Source: Deferribacter thermophilus | GTDB lineage: Bacteria > Chrysiogenota > Deferribacteres > Deferribacterales > Deferribacteraceae | Reading direction: 5' to 3' | DNA: 64,000 nt | NCBI RefSeq assembly: GCF_049472675.1 | Contig: NZ_JAPNXM010000010.1 | Coordinates: 12,108 to 76,107, forward strand | Program-made: the position numbers and the translations under genes | The notes under the pieces: model-generated | What the model was told of the DNA's origin: nothing | Databases searched by the model: none | The model's input: only the letters and a program-made list of their open reading frames with translations | Shown here: piece after piece, positions 28,076 to 35,185 of the stretch | Layout: every line of letters starts with the position of its first letter | Numbering within the stretch: position 1 is the stretch's first letter

Positions 28076-28104
28076 TTGACAAGGGGTACTAAAATACATA
28101 TATG
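28076..28104 (+). promoter_or_regulatory. promoter of tRNA-Leu
   Basis: TTGACA at 28076-28081, a 17-base spacer and TATATG at 28099-28104. The mature tRNA begins 12 bases later. Confidence 0.75.
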
Positions 28105-28115
28105 TTTTTTGTTTC

Positions 28116-28204
28116 GCCCAAGTGGTGGAATTGGTAGACACGCAGGATTCAGGATCCTGTGGCCGTAAAAGGCCGTGGGGGTTCGAGTCCCCCCTTGGGC
28201 ACCA
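28116..28204 (+). tRNA. tRNA-Leu (anticodon CAG)
   Basis: The acceptor stem GCCCAAG pairs with CTTGGGC (28194-28200), followed by A and an encoded CCA (28202-28204). The anticodon arm CAGGA-loop-TCCTG holds loop TTCAGGA, anticodon CAG. The long variable arm (TGGCCGTAAAAGGCCGTG region) is the class II feature expected of tRNA-Leu. GGTTCGAGTCC forms the T arm. Confidence 0.97.
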
Positions 28205-28435
28205 TTATTTTCAAATATAAAGCTATTTATATCCTTTGTTTAAACATCATTAGTTAACAGAATTTCAAGTGGTCTAATAAGTTAGTTTAGGAAATGTATA
28301 AAATTTTTTATATTTATAAAAATTTATTGCGAGCAAAATGATAAAATGATAAAATATTAGTAAATTAACCGTTATTTGGTAAACGATAATCGAGTAACGA
28401 TTTTGTTGGGGGGCTAAATAAAGTAGGGGGATGTT

Positions 28436-28690
28436 ATGAAGAAATTCTTATTTTTAATGATTTTCATCTTTATTTCTTCTGTTTTATTTGCAAAAATAAA
28501 TATAAATACTGCCACAAAAGAGGAGTTGATGAGTTTAAAAGGTTTAGGGAAGAAAAAGGCTGAAGCTATAATTGAGAGGAGGGAGAAAAAACCATTTAAT
28601 AGTATCGAGGAACTATTAGAGATAAAAGGGGTAGGTAAAAGGTTTTTAGAAAAGAACAAAGACAATATTTGCGTAGGCTCTGATTGCTAA
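28436..28690 (+). CDS. secreted helix-hairpin-helix protein (ComEA-like)
   Basis: An 84-residue protein with a signal peptide (about residues 1-19, KKFLFLMIFIFISSVLFA) and two helix-hairpin-helix motifs: INTATKEELMSLKGLGKKKA and FNSIEELLEIKGVGKRF. ComEA-type proteins bind DNA in the periplasm during uptake. The membrane/linker part of full ComEA is missing, so this is the short form common in Gram-negatives. GGGGGATGTT supplies the ribosome binding site. Two Cys at the C-terminus (CVGSDC) could form a disulfide. Confidence 0.85.
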   Translation: MKKFLFLMIFIFISSVLFAKININTATKEELMSLKGLGKKKAEAIIERREKKPFNSIEELLEIKGVGKRFLEKNKDNICVGSDC

Positions 28691-28818
28691 TTTAATAAAT
28701 AGAGCCCCCCATTTTTTTATAACAATGGATAAACTATGATAAATGAAAAATAGATTTAATTAAAAAAAGTTGAGGATGTTGTGCAATAGGCTAACATGTT
28801 GATAGTTATTACATCATA

Positions 28819-28845
28819 AGATTGCTTCGCTACGCTCGCAATGAC
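28819..28845. repeat. REP-like repeat
   Basis: The 27-base unit starting AGATTGCTTCGCTACG and ending CGCAATGAC is an internally near-palindromic extragenic repeat of a type seen in many unrelated genomes (reverse form GTCATTGCGAGC...). A diverged copy is at 63869-63903. Both lie about 40-50 bases after a GAGG(A/C)TGTTG(T/C)(G/A)CAATA segment, so the shared unit is longer than the palindrome. Confidence 0.7.
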
Positions 28846-28858
28846 AGCAATTTTGGGT

Positions 28859-28966
28859 CATTGCGACTCCGCCATTTAGTAGCAATTTTAAGCTTAAAGC
28901 TTTTTATGTGTAAAATATTTGCATATAGTTTTAAATATTTGAAGCTTAATGGCGGGGGAAGCAATG
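28859..28966. repeat. MITE-like inverted repeat element
   Basis: Arms at 28859-28876 (CATTGCGACTCCGCCATT) and 28948-28966 (AATGGCGGGGGAAGCAATG) are imperfect inverted repeats around about 70 AT-rich bases that contain further AAGCTT pairings. No protein is encoded. The rest of the 28691-29206 gap shows no gene. Confidence 0.6.
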
Positions 28967-29206
28967 TGGGACTTTTGCAGATATTTTTAATAGTAGCAAA
29001 TATCATGTTGAGATAGAATAAGATTAAAAAATGAGTATATGAAGAATTTTGTATTAGGTGGTGGTAGTGTATTGACATAGTGTTTTTGTCATAAATGTAG
29101 GGTTTATTTGGATTTTTTATATAATAATGGCTTACAATATAATTAAAAAGAAATTAAAATATCAGTAATAAACAAATTTATGTTATAATTGTTTTGAAGG
29201 TAATCA

Positions 29207-29235
29207 TTGACAGGTAAGTAGTTGGTTTATATACT
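29207..29235 (+). promoter_or_regulatory. promoter of MNT/HEPN pair
   Basis: TTGACA at 29207-29212, a 17-base spacer and TATACT at 29230-29235. An in-frame TTG at 29222 lies inside this promoter, which favours the later ATG at 29270 as the gene start. Confidence 0.75.
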
Positions 29236-29269
29236 AAATTGTATAATAGATGCTAAAGGTACGTTTAAT

Positions 29270-29623
29270 ATGAAATTTTCAACAATATTATTAGATCAAA
29301 CTTTAAAAAAAAAGAGATATGAACAGGAAGAGTTGCGCAAACAAACTCTAAAAAAATTAGATAAAATACTTCATGAAATGTCAAAAATTATACCTTTTAG
29401 GGGTGCTTACATTTTTGGTTCTATAACAAAGCCTTATCAATTTACCAGAGAATCCGATGTGGATATAGCTTTTTTGGGGTTGGATGATTGTGACTTTTTT
29501 AGAGCAATGTCTATTTTATCAATAAAATTAAAGAGAGATGTGGATATTGTACAGCTAGAACATCATAGGATAAAAGATAAAATTATTAGGGATGGAATAA
29601 AGTGGAAAAAGAGTTATTTATAA
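29270..29623 (+). CDS. MNT-type nucleotidyltransferase (antitoxin candidate)
   Basis: A 117-residue minimal nucleotidyltransferase. The helix-1 GS motif is in AYIFGSITKP, followed by the catalytic Asp pair SDVDIAF and the third Asp in KRDVDIVQLE. In MNT/HEPN pairs this enzyme AMPylates and neutralises the HEPN toxin. Long N-terminal helix, Lys/Glu-rich. Its 3' end overlaps the HEPN gene by 22 bases, so the pair is one operon with its own promoter. Confidence 0.85.
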   Translation: MKFSTILLDQTLKKKRYEQEELRKQTLKKLDKILHEMSKIIPFRGAYIFGSITKPYQFTRESDVDIAFLGLDDCDFFRAMSILSIKLKRDVDIVQLEHHRIKDKIIRDGIKWKKSYL

Positions 29624-30084
29624 TTTTAAAGTCTGAAATAAATGCACAACTTGGTGAAATCGAAAAAATTTATAAGAAATTGCAAGAGAGAGAAAGTTCA
29701 AATGATAGATTTTCATTAGAAGCAGTTGCGTATCAATTACATAATTTATACTGTGCTTATGAAGATTTGTTTAAAATAGTGGCTAGAACCTTTGAAAATA
29801 ATATTACAGATCCATCACAATTTCATATAGAGTTATTAAAAAGGATGGCTATCTCAATTGAAGGAGTAAGGCCTAACATGATTTCTGAGAAAACTTTCAA
29901 GTTACTCAATAACTTAAGGGGTTTTAGGCATTTTTTTAGACATGCATATTCTTATGAACTTGATGACAGGAAAATAAAAATTGTATTAGAAGATGCTTAT
30001 AAAGTAAAAGATTTATTTAAAAATGACTTAGAAAAATTTTTATCAATGCTTAATGATACCTCAAATGAAAAACTATGTGAATAA
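29602..30084 (+). CDS. HEPN (HepT-like) protein
   Basis: A 160-residue all-helical protein. The HEPN RNase signature R-x4-H is FRHFFRHAYSYELD, positioned near residue 112 in the expected fourth helix. The tyrosine after the His matches the AMPylation target of the MNT partner. The start is a GTG inside the upstream MNT gene. The 3' end is followed at once by the AACGTT-type repeat array. Toxin activity is inferred from the family. Confidence 0.82.
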   Translation: MEKELFIILKSEINAQLGEIEKIYKKLQERESSNDRFSLEAVAYQLHNLYCAYEDLFKIVARTFENNITDPSQFHIELLKRMAISIEGVRPNMISEKTFKLLNNLRGFRHFFRHAYSYELDDRKIKIVLEDAYKVKDLFKNDLEKFLSMLNDTSNEKLCE

Positions 30085-30089
30085 ACCTT

Positions 30090-30250
30090 GAATAGTTAAA
30101 ACGTTGAATCGTTGAAATGTTAGAACGTTGAAACGTTGGAAAGTTAAAACGTTAAAACGTAGAACGTATAACGTTGAACCTATAACCTATAACCCTACTA
30201 GGAAGCCGTTGATCGAAAACCGGATACTGAATATCGGAAAACGTTAAAAC
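30090..30250. repeat. AACGTT-type degenerate 7-8 bp tandem array
   Basis: About 20 units with words such as AACGTTG, AACGTAG and AACCTAT, spaced 7 or 8 bases, begin just after the HEPN stop. The 3' part holds a conserved tail module (CCGTTGATCGAAAACCGG at 30206-30223) that recurs after the arrays at 31596 and 58079. No coding potential. Together with the promoter it fills the gap to the first ATPase. Confidence 0.85.
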
Positions 30251-30274
30251 TAAATACATGTTTTGTAGAAAATA

Positions 30275-30310
30275 TTGACTTGTGTTCCGAAAAAGTATAG
30301 TATTTTTCGG
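30275..30310 (+). promoter_or_regulatory. ATPase promoter with overlapping palindromic operator
   Basis: TTGACT at 30275-30280, 17-base spacer, TAGTAT at 30298-30303. The palindrome CCGAAAAA (30287-30294) / TTTTTCGG (30303-30310) covers the -10 box. A partial third copy (TGAAAAAGTATAG) follows near 30321. This looks like an operator for a repressor or autoregulator. Confidence 0.65.
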
Positions 30311-30342
30311 AGAATATTCCTGAAAAAGTATAGGGGAAGTTG

Positions 30343-31611
30343 GTGAAAAAAAGGGAAATTTTTGAAACATTAGAAAAACAGATAACAAATAACAAAGCTA
30401 CCATTCTCATTGGACCAAGGCAAGTTGGAAAAACAACATTAATGAAACAATTATATGAAAAGTATAAAATTAATTATCCATCTTTATTTTTGGATCTTGA
30501 TATTTTTTCAAACTATGAAAAAGTAAGCACTTATGAAAATTGTATTAATACATTGAAATTAAATGGTTATAAGGAAAATAGTGGAACAAAGTTTTTGTTA
30601 TTCCTTGATGAATTCCAAAGATACAGTAATATTGGTAAAATAATAAAAAATATTGTAGATAATCATCCTGATATAAAGATTTATGCTTCTGGTTCTTCTA
30701 GCCTTGAAATTAGAAATAATATACAGGAAAGTTTAGCTGGGAGAAAGAGAGTTTTTTATATTTATCCTTTGAGTTTTAAAGAATATCTACATTTTATTGG
30801 CAGAGATGATTTGATTATAAAAATTGAAAATTTGTCTGAAATAAAATCAGATTCACTTACAGAGTTAATTCCTGAGCTTTATAATGAGCTAAATAATTTT
30901 CTGATATATGGTGGATATCCAGAAGTTGTTCTTACTAAATGTAGTGAAAAAAGAGATGTTTTATCATCTATTTTTGATTTATATGTAAAAAAAGATTTGG
31001 TGGATTTCTTAAATTTTGATAAAGTGAAAAATGTAAAAATGATGATAGATTTTCTTGCAGTTAATAATGGCCAGCAAGTAAGCTATAATCGATTATCTCA
31101 AATATGTGGGTTGGATGATAAAACTGTCAAAAATTATTTAGAGATTTTGAAAGAAACCTTTTTAATAAAAATAAATACTCCTTGGTATACTAATAAAAAT
31201 AAAGAATTAGTCAAAATGCCAAAAGTCTATTTTTTAGATAACGGAGTTAGAAATTTTTTTATAAATAATTTTAATCCTCCTGAAATTAGGGAGGATTCAT
31301 CCTATTTGTTTGAAGGATATGTTATTTCTGAGCTACTGAAATTAGGTTATTCTGATAGTCAAATTAAATTTTGGAGAACAAAGAATAAACATGAGGTGGA
31401 TATTATTATAGAAGTTGAAGGAAAAGTGATCCCTGTTGAAGTAAAGTATAAAAAAAATTTAAAAAAATCGGATTTTTTATCACTTAAGAATTTTTTGGAA
31501 AATTATCCCTATTATAGTCCTGCCTATTTAGTAAATCTTAGGAATAATAAGGTAGAAATGAGCGGTATTAGATTCATATCACCATTTGAGTTAAGAACGT
31601 TGAAAAGTTAA
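30343..31611 (+). CDS. AAA ATPase with DUF4143 domain (copy 1)
   Basis: A 422-residue AAA_14/DUF4143 protein. Walker A is GPRQVGKTTL, Walker B FLLFLDEFQR, sensor-like ASGSSSLEIR, then a winged-helix region (YNRLSQICGLDDKTVKNYLEIL) and a C-terminal nuclease-fold-like strand pair (HEVDIIIE ... VIPVEVKYK). Members are abundant in accessory regions; function is unknown. GTG 30343 is preferred over TTG 30340 because GGGGA at 30333-30337 is spaced for it. The final codons, through the TAA, are made of array heptamers (TTAAGAACGTTGAAAAG), so the array supplied the stop. Confidence 0.85.
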   Translation: MKKREIFETLEKQITNNKATILIGPRQVGKTTLMKQLYEKYKINYPSLFLDLDIFSNYEKVSTYENCINTLKLNGYKENSGTKFLLFLDEFQRYSNIGKIIKNIVDNHPDIKIYASGSSSLEIRNNIQESLAGRKRVFYIYPLSFKEYLHFIGRDDLIIKIENLSEIKSDSLTELIPELYNELNNFLIYGGYPEVVLTKCSEKRDVLSSIFDLYVKKDLVDFLNFDKVKNVKMMIDFLAVNNGQQVSYNRLSQICGLDDKTVKNYLEILKETFLIKINTPWYTNKNKELVKMPKVYFLDNGVRNFFINNFNPPEIREDSSYLFEGYVISELLKLGYSDSQIKFWRTKNKHEVDIIIEVEGKVIPVEVKYKKNLKKSDFLSLKNFLENYPYYSPAYLVNLRNNKVEMSGIRFISPFELRTLKS

Positions 31612-31755
31612 AACGTTAGAACGTTAAAACGTAGAACGTAGAACGTAGAACCTAGAACCTTGAACTGGAACCGTTAATCGAAAACCGGATAACGAATATA
31701 CGAAAACGTTAAAACGTTAAAATGTTAAAATGTTAAAATGTTAAAATGTTTGTAA
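31596..31755. repeat. AACGTT-type tandem array
   Basis: The array begins inside the last codons of the upstream ATPase and runs about 160 bases with words AACGTTA, AACGTAG and AACCTAG, then the tail module CCGTTAATCGAAAACCGG at 31671-31688 and several AAAATGTT units. Same orientation as the array at 30090, so the first ATPase gene lies between two direct repeats. Confidence 0.85.
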
Positions 31756-31763
31756 GTTTAACA

Positions 31764-31794
31764 TTGACTTTTGACAGATTATGCCTATTATAAT
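31764..31794 (+). promoter_or_regulatory. promoter of second DUF4143 ATPase
   Basis: TTGACT at 31764-31769 with TATTAT at 31786-31791 (16-base spacer) overlapping TATAAT at 31789-31794. A second TTGACA lies at 31771. The exact pairing is uncertain. Confidence 0.55.
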
Positions 31795-31824
31795 ATTAAA
31801 AAAGGGAGTTAGTTCACTGAAATT

Positions 31825-32964
31825 ATGTTAATTAGGAGAACAATTCAAAAAGAAATAGAGAAAAGACTATTTAAAGGGAAAGCGATTATAATTTATGGTG
31901 CAAGACAAGTAGGTAAGACTACGCTTGTAAAACAAATTGCTGATAAATACAAGAATAATAGTATTTATTTAAATTGTGATGAGCCTGATATTAGAGATAA
32001 GCTTTTTAATAAAACATCAACAGAACTAAAACAACTTATAGGCAATAAAAAATTGGTTATTATTGATGAAGCGCAAAGAGTAAAAGATATTGGTATAACA
32101 CTAAAACTTATAGTAGATAATTTTAAACAAATTCAAGTTATTGCTACTGGTTCATCGTCTTTTGACCTATCAAATGACATTTCTGAACCGCTTACTGGTA
32201 GAAAATATGAGTTTTTTTTACCTCCTTTTTCAATAGAAGAGTTACGAGAAATTTACTCTGATATAGAGTTAAATAGAATACTGGAAAACATGATAATTTA
32301 TGGGTTGTATCCTGAGATTATTTTAAATAGTGAAGATAGAGAAATAAATTTGAAATCTCTAACAGATTCTTATTTGTTTAAAGATGTATTGATGTATCAA
32401 AATATTAAAAATCCAGATATCTTACGAAGGTTATTGCAAGCTTTAGCGTTGCAAATTGGTAATGAAGTATCATACACAGAGCTATCAAAACTTTTAGGTA
32501 TTGATAAAAAAACGGTTGAATCATATATAAATATCCTTGAGCAAGCATTTATTATTTTTAGGTTAAATCCATTTAGCAGTAACTTAAGAAAAGAGCTCAA
32601 AAAATTAAGAAAAATTTACTTTTATGATACAGGGATAAGGAATGCTTTAATTAATAATTTTAACCCGTCTTATTTGAGACAAGATTGGGGAGCGTTGTGG
32701 GAAAATTTTGTGATTGTTGAAAGAATTAAATATTTGAAGAACCATCTTGTAAATAAAAGTTATTTTTTCTGGCGTAATATTTATAAACAAGAAGTTGATT
32801 ATTTAGAGATTGGGAGTGATAAAATTTGTGCTTTTGAAATAAAGTGGAAGAAGAGTAGATCGAAATTACCAAATATGTTTAATGACTTATATCCTAATAA
32901 TGAGTTGATTTTGGTAAATAAGGATAATTTTTTAGATGTGATATACGATAAATTAGATCGTTAA
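31825..32964 (+). CDS. AAA ATPase with DUF4143 domain (copy 2)
   Basis: A 379-residue paralogue of the preceding ATPase, clearly diverged. Walker A is GARQVGKTTLV, Walker B KLVIIDEAQR, and SYTELSKLLGIDKKTVESYINILEQAF is the winged-helix part; the C-terminus has QEVDYLEIG and CAFEIKWKKS. ATG 31825 is the only usual start after an in-frame stop, though its ribosome binding site is weak. The stop codon lies in the first unit of the next array (GATCGTTAAAACG). A decayed copy of its last 150 bases is at 39477-39628. Confidence 0.83.
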   Translation: MLIRRTIQKEIEKRLFKGKAIIIYGARQVGKTTLVKQIADKYKNNSIYLNCDEPDIRDKLFNKTSTELKQLIGNKKLVIIDEAQRVKDIGITLKLIVDNFKQIQVIATGSSSFDLSNDISEPLTGRKYEFFLPPFSIEELREIYSDIELNRILENMIIYGLYPEIILNSEDREINLKSLTDSYLFKDVLMYQNIKNPDILRRLLQALALQIGNEVSYTELSKLLGIDKKTVESYINILEQAFIIFRLNPFSSNLRKELKKLRKIYFYDTGIRNALINNFNPSYLRQDWGALWENFVIVERIKYLKNHLVNKSYFFWRNIYKQEVDYLEIGSDKICAFEIKWKKSRSKLPNMFNDLYPNNELILVNKDNFLDVIYDKLDR

Positions 32965-33090
32965 AACGTTGAAAAGTTAGAAAGTTGGAACGTTAAAACG
33001 TTAAAACGTTGGCACGTTGAAACGTGTAAACGTTAAAACGTAGAACGTAGAACGTAGAACGTAGAACGTAGAACTTAACACTTAACACTC
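32958..33090. repeat. AACGTT-type tandem array grading into CACTTAA words
   Basis: Starts in the stop codon of the ATPase gene. Four consecutive AACGTAG units are followed by AACTTAA and CACTTAA with the 7-base phase kept. This shows that heptamer words change inside one array while period is conserved. The 33091-33743 gap holds the left part of a 1.05 kb repeat (listed separately). Confidence 0.85.
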
Positions 33091-33319
33091 TTATCAATCT
33101 AAGTTAATTTCCACTTGACTTTTTTAATGATATATTTTAAAAACTCAAGCTGTTGTTTGATGATTGGGTTGTATTGGGGAGGAATTTGTTATATTATATA
33201 CACAAGTAAGCTAAACAGTATAATTGTATGTTGATGATAGTATTGTTGTACTCAAATCTGGTACTTTTTTTAAGCCACTCTGAGAGGTGGCATTGGCGGT
33301 AGCCTGCCCTGGTTTGGGG

Positions 33320-33382
33320 GTTGGTTAGTTAATAGTTAGTTTTGATTAATTACAGGTTAGTTGTGGTTAATTGATGGTTGAT
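33320..33382. repeat. left heptamer arm of decayed S23 element
   Basis: Nine in-phase heptamers (for example GTTGGTT, AGTTAAT, GGTTAGT, GGTTGAT) running into the start of the S23 remnant. The inverse word (ACTAACC, AATTAAT) appears right after the remnant at about 33505-33540. The same pair occurs in the second repeat copy at 38163-38383. Confidence 0.75.
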
Positions 33383-33508
33383 TGGAATGAGTTAATTGTT
33401 TGGCAAGAAAGCCATAATTTTGTTTTAGATATTTATAAATTAACATCAAAATTTCCTAAAGAAGAAATTTATGGATTAGTTATCCAAATACGCAGAGCTG
33501 CAAGCTAA
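33374..33508 (+). pseudogene. S23 four-helix-bundle protein remnant (copy 1)
   Basis: Forty-four codons from ATG 33374 to TAA, matching the first third of S23-type proteins: WNELIVWQESHNFVLDIYK, then FPKEEIYGLVIQIRRAAS. The intact homologue at 51416 reads LDVWKLSIELVKDIYEI ... FPKEELFGLTSQIKRASIS at the same place. The rest of the gene is missing. The remnant is bracketed by inverted heptamer arrays like the intact genes. Confidence 0.8.
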
Positions 33509-33588
33509 CAATTAATTAACGATGAACTAACCTCATGACTGATTTCCCATTTTTATGTTGAACCAGGACTTCTCCATTGTTTTATGGG

Positions 33589-33747
33589 CTTGCAACGGTG
33601 GTATATAAAGATATATTAAAAAGAGGTGACTTTGGAATTCAGAATGCAAGGCCATCCATTGAGGCTGTTTATAGGATTAGAAACTTCAAGTACATTAGAT
33701 TTACAGATTGAGAGTATCCGTTGGAAGAGGAGAAGTTAAATAAATGA
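33589..33747 (+). pseudogene. broken ORF remnant before the AbiE-like pair (copy 1)
   Basis: In one frame the sequence reads LATVVYKDILKRGDFG then IQNARPSIEAVYRIRNF, an in-frame TGA at 33709, and EYPLEEEKLNK up to a TGA that overlaps the next ATG. The coding-like composition and ATGA overlap suggest the 3' end of a former gene co-transcribed with the following pair. I do not recognise the family. Confidence 0.45.
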
Positions 33748-34025
33748 GTATTTACTGGAATATCAAGAAAAACAGTGATATTGATGAGACCACCATGATA
33801 GAACATACACTGAAATACGGTGATCTTGATGATATAATAGAGTTGTTTAAAAGAATTAATAATGACAAAATAAAGGAAATCTGGTTAAAAACAATGGCTC
33901 CTGACAGGAGATTTTTAAAACTTAACCTTATGATAGCAAGAATCTTTTTTGATATGAATGTTGAAAAGGATTATTTTGAAAGCTTAGATAATGCAAGGTT
34001 TAAAGTTAGAGTGTCTGTTAAATAG
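33744..34025 (+). CDS. small protein upstream of AbiEii-type gene (copy 1), likely antitoxin partner
   Basis: A 93-residue protein beginning MSIYWNIKKNSDIDETTMIEHTLK (first 20 shown by position only: residues 1-20 hold the Trp5-Asn6 and Ile14 features). It is helical, with DIIELFKRINNDKIKEIW and PDRRFLKLNLMIARIFF. Similar small proteins commonly precede AbiEii-like nucleotidyltransferases and may be DUF6922-like antitoxins; this is inference from context. GAGGAG precedes the ATG. Identical to the copy at 38587; here the partner gene is truncated. Confidence 0.6.
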   Translation: MSIYWNIKKNSDIDETTMIEHTLKYGDLDDIIELFKRINNDKIKEIWLKTMAPDRRFLKLNLMIARIFFDMNVEKDYFESLDNARFKVRVSVK

Positions 34026-34206
34026 TACGAAGGATATTTTGTTAGAACTCATAAAAAACGATTATATGAGAAATTTTGTTTTGGTGGATGGCAGTGCGTT
34101 AGCATTATATTTTTGTCACAGGTTCAGTGAGGATTTGGATTTTTTTACTTATCAAGATAACAACTTCCAAATAGAAAAAGTGTTCAAGATTATCAATAAA
34201 ATATAA
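33991..34206 (+). pseudogene. AbiEii-type nucleotidyltransferase, truncated (copy 1)
   Basis: Only the first 71 codons remain: the catalytic GSALALYFCHRFSEDLDFF motif is present, but the frame ends just after the break at 34199, where the direct repeat stops and heptamer words begin. The full gene is at 38834-39463. The protein would lack most of the fold and is very likely inactive. Confidence 0.85.
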
Positions 34207-34207
34207 G

Positions 34208-34298
34208 CATTAAGTACTAAGCACTAAGAGCTAAGTATTAAGCTCTTAACACTTAACACTTAACACTTAACACTTAACGCTTAATGCCTAACGCTTAA
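34208..34298. repeat. inverted heptamer array without ORF (5+8 units)
   Basis: Thirteen heptamers in exact 7-base phase: five ending in TAAG (CATTAAG, TACTAAG, CACTAAG) followed without spacer by eight ending in TTAA (CTCTTAA, CACTTAA). The two halves are reverse complements, so the RNA or a single strand can fold into a long hairpin. It lies between the truncated AbiEii gene and rmlA. Confidence 0.9.
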
Positions 34299-34317
34299 AA
34301 CTATTTTCGGAGGTTTT

Positions 34318-35184
34318 ATGAAAGGTATAATTTTGGCAGGTGGTTCAGGCACCAGACTTTATCCGATCACTAAAGCAATATCCAAACAGATTCTTCCGGT
34401 TTATGATAAACCTATGATCTATTACCCCTTATCCGTTTTGATGCTTGCAGGTATCAGGGAGGTGCTTATTATCTCTACACCAAGAGATATAAATGTATTC
34501 AAAGAGCTTTTGGGGGATGGTCAATGGCTGGGAATGAGGTTTGAGTATGCCATTCAGGAAAAACCCAGAGGTCTTGCGGATGCGTTCATTGTGGGGGAAG
34601 ATTTTATAGGTAATGATAGGGTGGCAATGGTATTAGGTGATAATATCTTTTATGGCCAGCATTTTACGGAGATATTACAAAAAGTTGTATCGAGTAGCTC
34701 TTCAGCTACTATTTTTGGATACTGGGTAAAAGATCCAAAGTCTTATGGTGTTGTGGAGTTTGATGCTTCCGGCAAAGCTCTTTCTATTGAAGAAAAGCCA
34801 CAAAATCCTAAATCCCACTATGCCGTTCCAGGACTATATTTTTATGACAGCAGAGTTGTGGATATAGCAAAAAATATAAAACCTTCAGATAGAGGGGAGC
34901 TTGAAATAACTGCTGTAAACAATGAGTATTTAAAAATGGGTGCACTAAACGTGGAGATTTTAGGTAGAGGTATGGCATGGTTTGATACTGGTACCTATGA
35001 TGGACTGCTTGATGCAGCCAATTTTGTGGAGGCCATTCAAAAAAGACAGGGGTTATACGTTGCCTGTATTGAAGAGATAGCTTATAGGAATGGATGGATA
35101 AATAAATCTCAATTGCTAGAACTTGCAAATGGCATTAAAACAGATTACGGAGCATACCTTCGTTTTATAGCTGAGGGGGAATAA
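34318..35184 (+). CDS. rmlA: glucose-1-phosphate thymidylyltransferase
   Basis: RmlA, 288 residues, makes dTDP-glucose, first step of dTDP-rhamnose synthesis. The N-terminal signature GGSGTRLYPITKAISKQILP and PVYDKPMIYYPLS are complete, as is the C-terminal TGTYDGLLDAANFV. GGAGG stands 5 bases before the ATG. It opens the rmlACDB operon, whose genes are spaced by 1-4 bases or overlap. GC and style look like the surrounding genome, but the operon sits inside a direct repeat. Confidence 0.96.
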   Translation: MKGIILAGGSGTRLYPITKAISKQILPVYDKPMIYYPLSVLMLAGIREVLIISTPRDINVFKELLGDGQWLGMRFEYAIQEKPRGLADAFIVGEDFIGNDRVAMVLGDNIFYGQHFTEILQKVVSSSSSATIFGYWVKDPKSYGVVEFDASGKALSIEEKPQNPKSHYAVPGLYFYDSRVVDIAKNIKPSDRGELEITAVNNEYLKMGALNVEILGRGMAWFDTGTYDGLLDAANFVEAIQKRQGLYVACIEEIAYRNGWINKSQLLELANGIKTDYGAYLRFIAEGE

Positions 35185-35185
35185 G

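Larger units (their letters stand above)
33147..34199. repeat. 1.05 kb direct repeat, copy 1
   Basis: Essentially identical to 37990-39042 (constant offset 4843); the two encoded ORFs translate to the same protein sequence over the shared part. It contains a small GCCAC/GTGGC hairpin region (33277-33310), an S23 gene remnant between inverted heptamers, a broken unknown ORF, a 93-codon gene and the start of an AbiEii gene. Copy 1 stops abruptly in the AbiEii gene at 34199. The two copies flank rmlACDB. Confidence 0.95.

Noticed and set aside
29222..29269. TTG 29222 as start of the MNT gene
   Set aside because: It lies between the -35 and -10 boxes of a strong promoter; ATG 29270 fits better.
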